55,032 nt of DNA from Rhodothermales bacterium. Its GTDB lineage: Bacteria > Bacteroidota > Rhodothermia > Rhodothermales > JAHQVL01. Below the pieces are notes generated by a model that saw only the letters and a program-made list of their open reading frames with translations, had not been told where the DNA came from and ran no database searches. Within the stretch, counting starts at the first letter, position 1. Every line of letters starts with the position of its first letter. The position numbers and the translations under genes were made by a program. The stretch spans positions 1 through 55,032 of the forward strand of contig JAWXAX010000236.1 in the NCBI GenBank assembly GCA_034439735.1, written 5' to 3'. Positions 44,769 through 53,655 of this stretch are shown here, one piece after another.

Positions 44769-46001
44769 TCAGGCATCGAACAGCCTATTCTCCGCCAGGC
44801 ACATCGCAAGTTCTCGGTACGTCTCGCGGATGGCCGCCGGCGTCGGTTTTGCGCCCAGCCGACGTATGATGCGACTCGAAAGTGAGCCTCGGGCCAGCAC
44901 GGCCTCCAGCACATCAACCAGCTCGGGTTCCACATCAGCCCGGACCTGCTCGAAGAGGTGCTGCCACACGCTGCCGGCATCGGCCGAGAGGGCCGATAGG
45001 CCCATTGTCGCCAGATACGCTTGGTCGCGGATGATGGTGCGTTCGCCGGTGCAGATCACGTCGAGGAAGAGGGCCGCAAGATCGTCCTCATGCCAGCGCT
45101 TCTGCGCCTCGTAGCCACACCAGCGCTGATCCACGAGCGCCCTGGTGACCGCCGCGATCCCGGCGGTAATGGCCAGATCGGCGGCCGGGCACTCCTGAAT
45201 GTCGACGATGCGGATTTCGATCGCGCTGCGGTCAAATCGAGCAATCGCTCCACGCGAGTTCATGAACGTGGATTGCAGGATGCCCTGGCCGTCAAAGGGC
45301 GCGATACCTTCCTGGATCGGGAGGTAGATTCGCTGGTGGTAGTCGGCCTGCGTGAAAACCGCCTCCGGGACCACCTTGCCGGCGATTGCAGGAATCCGTT
45401 TCTGGTTATGCCGATAGGTCTCGAGCCGGCTATCTAAGAATCCGGTATACGCCCCATCCAGCAGGGGTGTGCTGGCACTTAGCGCCGGGATGATGGGGAG
45501 CAGGAGGCGAATGGCCGCGTGTAGCCGACCGAACTCGTCGTCTCCATCAAACGGCAGGTTGATGTGAGTGCTCTGGAGGTTCGCCCATCCGTGTCCCCGG
45601 CAATCGAATATCTCGTTGTAGAGTTGGTAGACCTCGTTGAATTCGTGCGGCCAGAGCTGTGTCTCCTTGAACGGATCCATGAACGGATGGGCTCCGGTCG
45701 GCATCAGCATGGCGCCAAACGGCGCCAGATGGTCGTTCACGGCCTGGACGTTAGCGGCAAACAGCGCCGATAAGCCGGCAAGGGTGGGTGCTGGCCCGTT
45801 GGTTTTAAGCTCGATGACATGATTCACGAGCTCGTTCGACCAGCCGATGGCGCCATTTTCGATGTCATCATACGTGCCCGACACCGCAAATAACATGGCA
45901 TCGACAATCGGGCGGATCGCGAGGGTATCGCGGTCCACCACCATGTATTCGAGTTCGACCCCGAAGGCCTCAAACAGGCCGTGACGACGGTTGAGCGGCA
46001 T
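44769..46001 (-). CDS. GCS2-family glutamate-cysteine ligase-like amidoligase
   Basis: 410 residues from the ATG at 46001. The sequence begins with RRHGLFEAFGVELEYMVVDRDT, the GCS2/YbdK-type opening with the metal- and glutamate-binding acids (FGVELEYM), and continues with the QLWPHEFNEVYQLYNEIFDCRGHGWANLQSTHINLPFDGDDE core typical of the glutamine-synthetase-like amidoligase fold. It is predicted to join a glutamate-like acid to an amine using ATP. It overlaps the ATP-grasp gene by 32 bp and is the last of the three-gene cassette, so it acts in the same pathway. Product unknown. Confidence 0.82.
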   Translation of the reverse strand: MPLNRRHGLFEAFGVELEYMVVDRDTLAIRPIVDAMLFAVSGTYDDIENGAIGWSNELVNHVIELKTNGPAPTLAGLSALFAANVQAVNDHLAPFGAMLMPTGAHPFMDPFKETQLWPHEFNEVYQLYNEIFDCRGHGWANLQSTHINLPFDGDDEFGRLHAAIRLLLPIIPALSASTPLLDGAYTGFLDSRLETYRHNQKRIPAIAGKVVPEAVFTQADYHQRIYLPIQEGIAPFDGQGILQSTFMNSRGAIARFDRSAIEIRIVDIQECPAADLAITAGIAAVTRALVDQRWCGYEAQKRWHEDDLAALFLDVICTGERTIIRDQAYLATMGLSALSADAGSVWQHLFEQVRADVEPELVDVLEAVLARGSLSSRIIRRLGAKPTPAAIRETYRELAMCLAENRLFDA

Positions 46002-47469
46002 GCGCAATACCGAGTTTGGCTTCTATGCGCGTTTTTAAGGCCTGGATGATACGGACATAAAGCTCGTCTTTCAGCACATTGTCTTCGACCCCGACATCGA
46101 TATTCGGGTTGTCGTTTACCTCAATCAAATAGGGCTTGCCATCAATTTCCTTCAGATCCACCCCGAACAGGCCATCGCCTATCAGGTTCGTGGCTTTTAA
46201 TGCGGCCTCTACGATAGCCGGCGGAGCGTGTTCTACCGGGATCGTTGCATATTCGCCCATGATATCCTCCTTCTCCCCATGCCAGTTATAAATCTGCCAG
46301 TGCCCCTTCGCCATGAAGTACTGGCAGGCGAACAACGGCTTGCCGTCCAGGATGCCAATCCGCCAGTCAAAAGTAGTCGGTAAATACTCCTGAGCGATCA
46401 CCAGCTCGGATTCACTGAGCATCCGGTCCACTTCCGCTTTGAGCTCCGCCGACGTTTGTACCTTTTTCACACCCACCGAAAACGACGAATCCGGCAGCTT
46501 CAGGACGCACGGAAGCCCCAATTCTTTCTCTAACGTATCCAGATTGTCCGCATGTACGATGACTGTTTTCGGCGTGAGGATCTTGGCCAATTGGAGCACT
46601 TCCGCCAGATAGACCTTGTTCGCGCAACGAAGAATGGCCTTCGGCGTGTCGATCACGGCCATCCCTTCGGACGAAGCCCGGCTCGCAAACCGGTACGTGT
46701 GATGATCGACCGCTGTGGTTTCACGGATAAACAGGGCGTCGAACTCGCCGATTCGGCTGTAGTCCTCTCGCGTAATCAATTCGACGCTGAAACCCAGTTT
46801 TTCCGCGGCGTCGACGAATTTCTGGATGGCCTTGGGGTCCGACGGCGGCGATTTCTCCTCGGGGTTCACCAGTATCGCGAGGTCGTACAGGAATTCGCTC
46901 GCCTTCGTTTTATCGTACCGTTTCTTGGCAAAGTACTGCCGCGCCGTCTGTTGGACGAAATCCACATGACTATCTGGAATCTCACTGCGGTCGATCGCGC
47001 GAATGCTCTGTAAGATCCATTTTTTCAAGCTCTTACTCCACGTAAAACGAGCCCTCAGCAACGGCGCCTGGAACAGTTTGTATAGCTCGAGGCTGAGCCG
47101 GTCGTGTTGCGTCGCAATGTTTTTACCGAAGTAGATACTCAGCACGAACTCCTCCCCCTTGATCCGTCGGAGGCTCCGTTGAATGAGATCGTCCAGCTCG
47201 TCGGACTCAACACGTACCACCGACGGGTTCTTCAGGTCCTGAATGGTCTTCACATTTGGGATTACCTTGTGGCCGCGCGCTTCGGCGAGAAGCGAGACAT
47301 AATAGCCGCGCGACTGGTAGCTGTAGCTCCGGCACAGGTTAAACACCCGTACGTTCTTGAGCGCGGCGAATTCGGGATTGGTCAGGTATTGCTTGGCGGA
47401 CACGACCTCGACGCCTGGCACATCGAGCGTCCAGAGTTTAGGGTAGTGTACTACGACGAGCTTTTTCAT
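45970..47469 (-). CDS. RLAN-domain RimK-like ATP-grasp ligase
   Basis: 499 residues. Residues about 1-160 match the RLAN domain found in front of certain RimK-like ligases (KLVVVHYPKLW, NLCRSYSYQSRGYYVSLLAEARGHKVIP). The ATP-grasp domain (about 260-490) has CVLKLPDSSFSVGVKKV, ELVIAQEYLPTTFDWRIGILDGKP and DGLFGVDLKEIDGKPYLIEVNDNPNID, with ATP/Mg ligands in the last block. It should form an amide or peptide bond from ATP, as RimK does on a protein tail. Its ATG overlaps the C39 gene stop (ATGA), and its 3' end overlaps the GCS2 gene. Confidence 0.88.
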   Translation of the reverse strand: MKKLVVVHYPKLWTLDVPGVEVVSAKQYLTNPEFAALKNVRVFNLCRSYSYQSRGYYVSLLAEARGHKVIPNVKTIQDLKNPSVVRVESDELDDLIQRSLRRIKGEEFVLSIYFGKNIATQHDRLSLELYKLFQAPLLRARFTWSKSLKKWILQSIRAIDRSEIPDSHVDFVQQTARQYFAKKRYDKTKASEFLYDLAILVNPEEKSPPSDPKAIQKFVDAAEKLGFSVELITREDYSRIGEFDALFIRETTAVDHHTYRFASRASSEGMAVIDTPKAILRCANKVYLAEVLQLAKILTPKTVIVHADNLDTLEKELGLPCVLKLPDSSFSVGVKKVQTSAELKAEVDRMLSESELVIAQEYLPTTFDWRIGILDGKPLFACQYFMAKGHWQIYNWHGEKEDIMGEYATIPVEHAPPAIVEAALKATNLIGDGLFGVDLKEIDGKPYLIEVNDNPNIDVGVEDNVLKDELYVRIIQALKTRIEAKLGIAHAAQPSSRPV

Positions 47470-48185
47470 GGAGACGAGAGTGGGGATATCATCAACAGAT
47501 TGGCATCGTACGTCACGACGCCCAGCATGATGGCATTCACGAGACGATTCAGGCCGACCTTGTAGTAACTCTGGCCTGTAAGCGGATTACGCTTGTAGGG
47601 ATCGGCAACGATCACGGAGCCGTTTTCGAAACCACAGAGCACCACGAAGTGCCCCATCGGCTCTCCTTTGAGATCATCGTATACAGACTGATCCAGATGG
47701 TTGGTGTACTCTCGAGTGCAGGCGTACAGGTAGGTGGCGCTGAGTCCGGCGAGGATTGGAAGCCGACGGTCGAAATACCGTCGCAGCAGTTCATGGGTCA
47801 GATCCTCGAAGAGAAAGCTGCCTCCGGCTTCGAGGAAAGCGATGTAGGCATCCGTCGTTGCTTTAAACTTCTTTCCCGTTTTATAACGGAGTTGATCTTT
47901 CAGCTTTAGAATCAGCGTTTCATTAGGCAACAAATCCCAGCTCGGGTCCAGAATCTTGAGGTTGTATGAGTAGATCTGCGCCTGAAACCCGCGACGGAGT
48001 GCATCCAACCCGAGAAAAACCGCCAGCGTCCCCCCCTCCTCCAGATTTTCCACCGAGCCGATCACTTCCTCAAGCTGGACTGGGTCGCCGAAGTACTGAT
48101 AGACCGCCTGAAGACTCGTCGGACCGCACGTGACATCGTCGGGCTGTTCGAGCATCTTGATGTCAAGTACCGGAGAGAAGGGCAT
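47466..48185 (-). CDS. C39-like cysteine peptidase
   Basis: 239 residues from the ATG at 48185; no signal peptide. Papain/C39-like peptidase: the nucleophile C20 in DDVTCGPTSLQAVYQY, a His in PMGHFVVLCGF and Asp in VIVADPYKRNP, all in order. The middle (about 60-170) is helical and unrelated to ABC exporters. No transporter domain is fused, so this is a stand-alone enzyme that could release a leader or cleave an amide made by the two ligases downstream. Its stop overlaps the ATP-grasp start as ATGA. First gene of the cassette. Confidence 0.82.
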   Translation of the reverse strand: MPFSPVLDIKMLEQPDDVTCGPTSLQAVYQYFGDPVQLEEVIGSVENLEEGGTLAVFLGLDALRRGFQAQIYSYNLKILDPSWDLLPNETLILKLKDQLRYKTGKKFKATTDAYIAFLEAGGSFLFEDLTHELLRRYFDRRLPILAGLSATYLYACTREYTNHLDQSVYDDLKGEPMGHFVVLCGFENGSVIVADPYKRNPLTGQSYYKVGLNRLVNAIMLGVVTYDANLLMISPLSSP

Positions 48186-48321
48186 GGCGGAGGAGCAGGG
48201 CTGGGTATGGTGCGGATCAATCGAAGTTGTGCGCCAATGTTCCAGCCGTCCGTGAGGAGCTGGCGATACATGGCGTGGAAGCGGTCCCTGATTCCGGCCC
48301 TCCGCTAACGAACAATTCCTA

Positions 48322-51300
48322 TCAACCCTTCCTCGCTTCACGCAAACGCCCCGCAAGATGCAGGAAAAGCAATAGTAAGCCTACCATGAATACAAACTTG
48401 AGCCAGAGGGGCATCGGCTCCACCAGGCGCGATCCTTCACTCGGCCTGGTTTGGTCCTGCTGGACCTCTTGCCCGTGCGCCACGGGCACTACCTCGGAGC
48501 AGGTGGCCATCTGAACAAAAAGGTAGTTCTCTTTGGTCTCTCTCGGGGAGACGATTGCGCAGAGACCTGACTGATCGGGGGTGGAAGCTCCCCTCGCTTC
48601 CTGGACAAAGCGCCGGCGTGCTTCGTTATCGTGACGCAAGCCGTAGGGCAACACCATCAGATGGACCAGCGTTCCATCCTCCGCATCAAATGCCGTATAC
48701 ACCTCCCCTACGCCTCGAGTGCCCGCCTTGTCCAAAATACGGTATTCCAGAAAGAGCTGGCCAACAGGCCATTCTGTCCGCTCTTCGGGCCTTTTCATAA
48801 GTGGTAGCCCGTTCTGGCCTCCCTCTTCGCCGGCCGTCGGTGCAATCACACGACCCGCTGAGGGTGGTGCGACCGGTTTTAATTCGAGCACGCCCGTTTG
48901 CACAATCTGAATTGGTTTCCGTTTTGGAAGGACTTTAATATCAACATGCTGATTGGCACCTGGCGCCAGGTCGTACTCGTTTTTTTTGAGTTCTATATAA
49001 TGATTAAGTGGAAGTGAGGCCGGCTCTATCGTCAGGGTCCAGCGACCCGGACGCAGATCGGTGTACGAGAATTGGCCTCTCCGATCCGTCGTCTGGACGA
49101 AGTGTTCGGGTCCGTTGCTGATCTCGACACGGATGCCAGCCAATCCTCCTGACTGCTGAATGCCATTACCCCCCTCTGGCCCTTCGACAAAGAAATACTG
49201 CCGGACTCGACCTGATATGGATACGCTGCGGACTATCATTATATCAAGTTCCGTCACTTTGTCGCTTATGGCCAGCTCAATCGGGAGCGCTTGTGTCGGG
49301 AGGCGATCCAGACCTATGGTGGAGCGGTCGATAAACAGGTAGTGTGTGCCCGCACTCGGGTAAAGGAACTGATATTTCCCCTCCGTGTCGGTGAGCGTGT
49401 GGTTTTTTCCAAGCCTCAGCAACACGTCGGATATCCCTAAGCCGGTCTCTCCATCGATGACGCGCCCTGAAATCATTTTAGGCGAAGCTTCCCTCCAAGT
49501 GGGCACATCCAGCGGAACCGTATAGCTCAACGCATAGTCGCTGCTACCATGCTTGATGCCGCCGCCGAATGTGTTGTAGCGTGTTTTAAACGAAATGATA
49601 TGACCAAAGGGTAGGCGATGGTCGTAACCAATCGTTGCCTGGGTGTATTCGGGCAGACGTGAGTTCTTTTCTATACTCGTGTACAAGCTCACATCCATAC
49701 GCGACCGCCCTGAAAGGGTGACATTAGCGCTTATGTTCGCCAGCCAGCGCTGCTGCTGGCGAGCGCTGTAGCGTGTTTGACCGTCGAGATGTTCTACGGA
49801 CAAGTTATAGGCAATCCGGGGCATTTCGATGCGGGAGCGCAGTTCGATGCGTTGGTACGTGCCCGTGTTATCAATGCCCGAGCTTTTTAATCGATTTTGC
49901 CCTTGCTCGAATACGCCTGTCAAACCAAAGCCCTGCGCCGTGAAGCCGGACGAGACACGTATGGCCGTGTAGGTGCGATCTTGTTGGGCTACATGCTGAA
50001 CCTGGTCGTCATAATACACGTCAAAAAATGCCGATCGCTGAGCAACCCGGCGCCATAACCCACCTCCGAATCGATAGGCTCGAGTCGTTCGATTCGCCGG
50101 GTCCGCGATGGATTCGCTTTCAAAGCCTCGCGACTCGGCCCGCCAACTGCCCTCGAAACGCAACCAGCGCACGGGTCTGAAGATGAGATTCGCTGAACCG
50201 AGGTCAAGATCGCTGTAGTAGCCCGGGTATAGTGGATCGGCATGGACCAGACGGGCTCCGTACGCAATCAGGGACTGGTTGCCGACTAGTTCAAATGAGG
50301 CGGCTTTGGTCAACTTCCCCAGTCGACGTCCGACCCCCACTTCGGTGTCGATCTGTGTGTTGAGTGCCGGCCTGACTACGCCGCGTAGTGTAACGGCCTG
50401 CCCTTCCACATAACCTGTCCGACGAAGGGCGTTAGCGCTCAATTCTGTTATCGAATTGAGCCTGTAACGCACAAAAGCGGTCTGTTGGCCTTGTTCCCCG
50501 ACCGTTTGCCGGCCCTGACCGTGGAAGGCGCCAATCCCAAAGCGCCCGACACTCGTTTCTCCGCCTGCACCGAACAGATACCGGCCCCATTCGGTTAGTG
50601 GCGACAGTACATGCGTTTGATCACCAAGTCGTAGGGAGCCTTTATCTCCTGAAAATGCCAGCCGATATTCATCACGTAGCCCAAAGGACGAGCGGTCACG
50701 CCGATCGGGTGCGCGCAATAAAATATCCATTGTAGTCCCCCCTGGGCTCCGGCTCCGACCGGTCACTTCCAACTGCGTTCCGGCTCCGCGTTGATCCCCG
50801 GTCGTTCGCAGGGTGGTCGCCAGTGGGTATTCGCGAGCGACTCGCGGGACGTGCGGGGCTCGGGGAATCACGTCAATACGTGTAGACGCGTCCACCGTAT
50901 GCTCGGGGGCATCCCGTACCGAGGCCTCGACTCGCAACGCATAGTGTGTCGTGACAGGAATTAGACGTGGCGTTTCAACGACCAGAGCAAGTTGACGTGA
51001 TCCCCCGACAGGAAGCTCGATCGAGGAGGCCTCGAGGGTTGATTTCCAGTTTAAATTCCCCCTGGCGCTTAGCAGGACGGTGATCTCTCTGTTACCGCGA
51101 TTATGGAGGAGAATGGTGGCCCGGATGGGTTCGCCGGCGCGCACATGACGCGGGAATTCAGTAATCTGAATATCAGCGAGGCTCGACGGACGGACGGACA
51201 CCTCTACTTCCGCCTCGGCGGAAGATTCAGCGTCTCCGTCATACCATACGGTAAGCCGTATCACATAAGGCGTCGGTTCCGCCTTTTCTGGCACTTTGAA

Positions 51301-51606
51301 ACTGATCAGGCGAGAGATGGAATCCCGGGCGGCGACCATGAACTCGGAGGGGGGGATGATGGCGCGCCAGCCATCTGGCACTTCGACCGCGGAAACAACA
51401 AGGCGCTTTTCCGGATCGGTGCTACTGACTCGAAAAACGGCGGTGTATACCTCTCCGGGCACCGCCTCCACGAACGTAGCGCCGGCGACATCTACCCGCA
51501 CCCCGCGACTCATCTGTCCAGTCGCTGTTGACCCCACCGCCACGCTGATCGACAGGAATGAAAGGAGGAAGATACGGGACGCGATATATCCTTGGCAGTT
51601 TCCCAC
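48322..51606 (-). CDS. Usher-like envelope protein with C-terminal pseudokinase N-lobe
   Basis: 1094 residues. Signal peptide about 1-31. Residues about 32-250 are NEW3/COG1470-like beta-sandwiches; about 255-705 alternate short strands and resemble an outer-membrane barrel; about 710-770 and 796-897 are carboxypeptidase-regulatory-like beta domains. Residues about 955-1038 read like the N-lobe of a Ser/Thr kinase, and a membrane helix (about 1066-1086) ends the chain. The kinase part has GVGEVYTAFD and RRFVQEARGAS, but the ATP lysine is Met (VHLMVLP) and the whole C-lobe is absent. The start is GTG two bases past the chaperone gene stop. Last gene of the surface cluster; assembly role is inferred. 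Confidence 0.6.
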   Translation of the reverse strand: MGNCQGYIASRIFLLSFLSISVAVGSTATGQMSRGVRVDVAGATFVEAVPGEVYTAVFRVSSTDPEKRLVVSAVEVPDGWRAIIPPSEFMVAARDSISRLISFKVPEKAEPTPYVIRLTVWYDGDAESSAEAEVEVSVRPSSLADIQITEFPRHVRAGEPIRATILLHNRGNREITVLLSARGNLNWKSTLEASSIELPVGGSRQLALVVETPRLIPVTTHYALRVEASVRDAPEHTVDASTRIDVIPRAPHVPRVAREYPLATTLRTTGDQRGAGTQLEVTGRSRSPGGTTMDILLRAPDRRDRSSFGLRDEYRLAFSGDKGSLRLGDQTHVLSPLTEWGRYLFGAGGETSVGRFGIGAFHGQGRQTVGEQGQQTAFVRYRLNSITELSANALRRTGYVEGQAVTLRGVVRPALNTQIDTEVGVGRRLGKLTKAASFELVGNQSLIAYGARLVHADPLYPGYYSDLDLGSANLIFRPVRWLRFEGSWRAESRGFESESIADPANRTTRAYRFGGGLWRRVAQRSAFFDVYYDDQVQHVAQQDRTYTAIRVSSGFTAQGFGLTGVFEQGQNRLKSSGIDNTGTYQRIELRSRIEMPRIAYNLSVEHLDGQTRYSARQQQRWLANISANVTLSGRSRMDVSLYTSIEKNSRLPEYTQATIGYDHRLPFGHIISFKTRYNTFGGGIKHGSSDYALSYTVPLDVPTWREASPKMISGRVIDGETGLGISDVLLRLGKNHTLTDTEGKYQFLYPSAGTHYLFIDRSTIGLDRLPTQALPIELAISDKVTELDIMIVRSVSISGRVRQYFFVEGPEGGNGIQQSGGLAGIRVEISNGPEHFVQTTDRRGQFSYTDLRPGRWTLTIEPASLPLNHYIELKKNEYDLAPGANQHVDIKVLPKRKPIQIVQTGVLELKPVAPPSAGRVIAPTAGEEGGQNGLPLMKRPEERTEWPVGQLFLEYRILDKAGTRGVGEVYTAFDAEDGTLVHLMVLPYGLRHDNEARRRFVQEARGASTPDQSGLCAIVSPRETKENYLFVQMATCSEVVPVAHGQEVQQDQTRPSEGSRLVEPMPLWLKFVFMVGLLLLFLHLAGRLREARKG
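48493..48744 (-). other. Degenerate protein-kinase N-lobe inside the usher-like gene
   Basis: Codes residues about 955-1038. It matches the bacterial PknB-like N-lobe order: YRILDKAG, GVGEVYTAFDAEDG, VHLMVLP (normally VALKVLP), EARRRFVQEARGAS (alphaC glutamate kept), then YLFVQM (normally LFIAME). The ATP-binding lysine is replaced and there is no HRD or DFG, so no phosphotransfer is possible. Confidence 0.65.
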
Positions 51607-51608
51607 TG

Positions 51609-52427
51609 TTATAAGACGAGCGTATACTGAGCTCCAACGATGTAGTCGCCAGCGGCCTCGACAACAATGAGTGCCTCATAGTTGCCCTTCGCGAGGTGGT
51701 TTAACTCCATGCGCTGCATGACCGATGTGCCTGGATATAACCGGAAAGAACTCCCCATGAGGCGCTCCTTCTCGCTGCCGGCCGCATCGTAGATCTCTAC
51801 CCAGACGGACGGACTGATCATCGCGTCTCCGGTGTTTTCAATTATGACTTCCAACACCTTGCGGCCATCCGCCTCGGCGATCAAATCAACCCCCGTAAAT
51901 GAGACATCATAGCGCGCCTGTTCCTCGATGTGCGTGGCCACTTGAACCCCATAACGCATTACCTGGCGTACACCATATTCAACCGCTTGAGGCTTCCTGG
52001 GCAGACGCGATTCGGAGTCTCCAGCCTGTATAGGCTCTACCATCAACATGCTCCAATACGTGCCAGACAAGGGCTCCCCACCCACCGACTCGGGTACCGT
52101 CACCGAATAGTTGACGGGTATGGTTTCGCCCGGGGGAATAAGGAGGAGGGCAGGGCTGAAGTCGATCCAGGTAGCATTCGAGCGCAGCGTCGATCCAGGT
52201 TCACCGTATTCATTGGTGCCATCGGCGTAAAACAGATAGTCGGTCTGATATATCTTCGCTTCTTGCGGCTGTGCCGTATCGTTTCTGATGAGGATCTCAG
52301 CGTGGTAGATCATTCCTGGCTTCACCGGTTTATCCTGAGCGAGTCCGGTTCGAAGCGAGATCTGACCACGCGCATCGGCTGCCATACAGAAGAGAAGCAA
52401 GAGAAGGCTGCGTCGCATCGTCGACAT
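51609..52427 (-). CDS. Fimbrial-chaperone/DUF916-like secreted protein
   Basis: 272 residues with a signal peptide (about 1-22). The body is two beta-sandwiches: ISLRTGLAQDKPVKPGMIYHAEILIRNDTAQPQEAKIY and SPALLLIPPGETIPVNYSVTVPES follow the pattern of pilus-chaperone and DUF916 (WxL-interacting) immunoglobulin-like domains, and a second sandwich covers about 175-272. This would make it a periplasmic chaperone or a surface-linker protein. It starts 13 nt after the second subunit gene and ends 2 nt before the usher-like gene, so it should act on products of that cluster. The chaperone label is analogy; no donor-strand motif can be proved. Confidence 0.62.
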   Translation of the reverse strand: MSTMRRSLLLLLFCMAADARGQISLRTGLAQDKPVKPGMIYHAEILIRNDTAQPQEAKIYQTDYLFYADGTNEYGEPGSTLRSNATWIDFSPALLLIPPGETIPVNYSVTVPESVGGEPLSGTYWSMLMVEPIQAGDSESRLPRKPQAVEYGVRQVMRYGVQVATHIEEQARYDVSFTGVDLIAEADGRKVLEVIIENTGDAMISPSVWVEIYDAAGSEKERLMGSSFRLYPGTSVMQRMELNHLAKGNYEALIVVEAAGDYIVGAQYTLVL

Positions 52428-52440
52428 AGGGTTTTAATGC

Positions 52441-52920
52441 TTATTGTGCCGTCAGTGTAAATGTAATCGTATGAACGTCATCCCCATTGGCTGCACTCGT
52501 TCCCTGCGCAGCCGTGGCTTCAGCACGGTACTGAAGCGTCCCGCTTCCTATTACACTCTTGCCAATCGATTGTATGAGATCAATGGCGGCCATCCCGTCT
52601 GCAAGCGACCGTTCTGGTTGGGCAGTCCCCTCCACCACGCCTGTCGCTACCAGGTACAAGGAAAAGGACTGACCGGGACAGGCCGTGGAAACCGTTATTT
52701 TGAAGGCGTTCTGGGTGCCGTTGGTCGACCAATCGAGCCTGGTTGCGGTATTCGTTACCGATTGAGGTTGTGATCCCGCAATGGCCGAAACGATAGTGAG
52801 TGTGGGGTTGCCTCCCACCACGGTAAGCGACAACGGGGGTGTTTCGTTCATCCAACCCACCCCCAGCAACAAGGCCAACACACCGGGCCCCGCGGCGGCG
52901 AAAGCCAGCTTTCGATTCAT
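52441..52920 (-). CDS. Small secreted beta-rich subunit (paralogue 2)
   Basis: 159 residues; an N-terminal hydrophobic segment (about 8-24) is a signal peptide or anchor. The rest is beta-rich and Thr/Ala/Ser-rich. It is a paralogue of the next gene: NPTLTIVSAIAGSQPQSV aligns with AATLTITINSATAGSAPDD, and the end TAAQGTSAANGDDVHTITFTLTAQ aligns with TAAAVPNEPAGETHTVTLTITNI. Unnamed family. Such Ig-like proteins are good candidates for fibre subunits handled by the chaperone-like gene 13 nt downstream. Only the first has a clean cleavable signal sequence. Confidence 0.68.
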   Translation of the reverse strand: MNRKLAFAAAGPGVLALLLGVGWMNETPPLSLTVVGGNPTLTIVSAIAGSQPQSVTNTATRLDWSTNGTQNAFKITVSTACPGQSFSLYLVATGVVEGTAQPERSLADGMAAIDLIQSIGKSVIGSGTLQYRAEATAAQGTSAANGDDVHTITFTLTAQ

Positions 52921-52943
52921 TCAGTTTGTGTGAACTTGGCTCG

Positions 52944-52959
52944 GCGGGATTCATCCCGC
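52944..52959. promoter_or_regulatory. 7-bp hairpin in the gap between the two subunit genes
   Basis: GCGGGAT TC ATCCCGC, a perfect dyad 23 nt upstream of the second subunit gene. No T tract follows, so it may attenuate, process or stabilise the mRNA rather than terminate it, and could set different levels of the two subunits. The rest of the 240-bp gap shows no gene. Confidence 0.3.
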
Positions 52960-53160
52960 GGTATGCAGAAGAAATGCGATCAAGACGCTGATGTGAATGC
53001 GCCCATACTACGCAGTCAGTTTATGGCTGCGGAGTCTACGTGAAATGAAAACCCGTTATTCTGAAAATCAAGGCCGCTTTATTACCAGGAAGCGTATTGA
53101 AGAGCGGATAACATACCTCGACGGGCATCGTGGTTGAAGTGAAGAGCAGCAGGATGCGGC

Positions 53161-53655
53161 TCAAATATTTGTAATCGTAAGGGTGACCGTATGCGTCTCG
53201 CCGGCAGGCTCATTGGGCACGGCGGCAGCGGTTGCCGCTGCCGTGTATTTGATTTGCAGTGCCATTCCGGTGACACGCGTAATGCCTGTAACAAGGTCTG
53301 ATGCACTCCCCGACGTCAGGGTGACTTCTCCGGCTGATGTGGCACCAGCTGGTTCCGTCAATTCGATAGCGAGGCTGATGCCGGCTGCATAGTCTACATC
53401 CAGCTGCCCGGTGATCTTCTTGTTCGCCCCATTACTCGTGATGTTGTACGTTGTCGTGAGGTCGGTCGCATCGTCGGGCGCGCTGCCGGCCGTCGCTGAA
53501 TTGATCGTGATGGTCAGGGTCGCAGCTGAAACGGTGATCTCATTAATCTCCTGAACGACCACTGTCACGTTTTGTGTCTCGCTCTGAGCAACAACCAGCG
53601 GCGCTAGCCACAGGCTAGCAATCAGAAGAGTTATGACAAGTTTGAAGCTACGCAT
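53161..53655 (-). CDS. Small secreted beta-rich subunit (paralogue 1)
   Basis: 164 residues from ATG 53655, with a clear signal peptide (about 1-23, VVA-Q). The mature part begins QNVTVVVQEINEITVSAATLTITINSATAGSAPDDATDLTTTYNITSNGANKKITG and continues in alternating strands to the last residue, with no cysteines. It is paralogous to the gene at 52441-52920. A single-domain, Thr/Ala-rich beta-sandwich of this kind fits a major surface or fibre subunit. It is first in a minus-strand cluster of four genes and has a 602-nt gene-free leader. Named family not recognised. Confidence 0.72.
   Translation of the reverse strand: MRSFKLVITLLIASLWLAPLVVAQSETQNVTVVVQEINEITVSAATLTITINSATAGSAPDDATDLTTTYNITSNGANKKITGQLDVDYAAGISLAIELTEPAGATSAGEVTLTSGSASDLVTGITRVTGMALQIKYTAAATAAAVPNEPAGETHTVTLTITNI

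Noticed and set aside
48493-48744. A working Ser/Thr kinase
   Set aside because: The ATP lysine is Met and the catalytic lobe (HRD, DFG) is missing, so only an N-lobe-like fragment is claimed.
52441-53655. DUF4402 fimbrial subunit assignment
   Set aside because: The proteins are beta-rich and near a chaperone-like gene, but I could not match the DUF4402 core pattern, so they are left unnamed.
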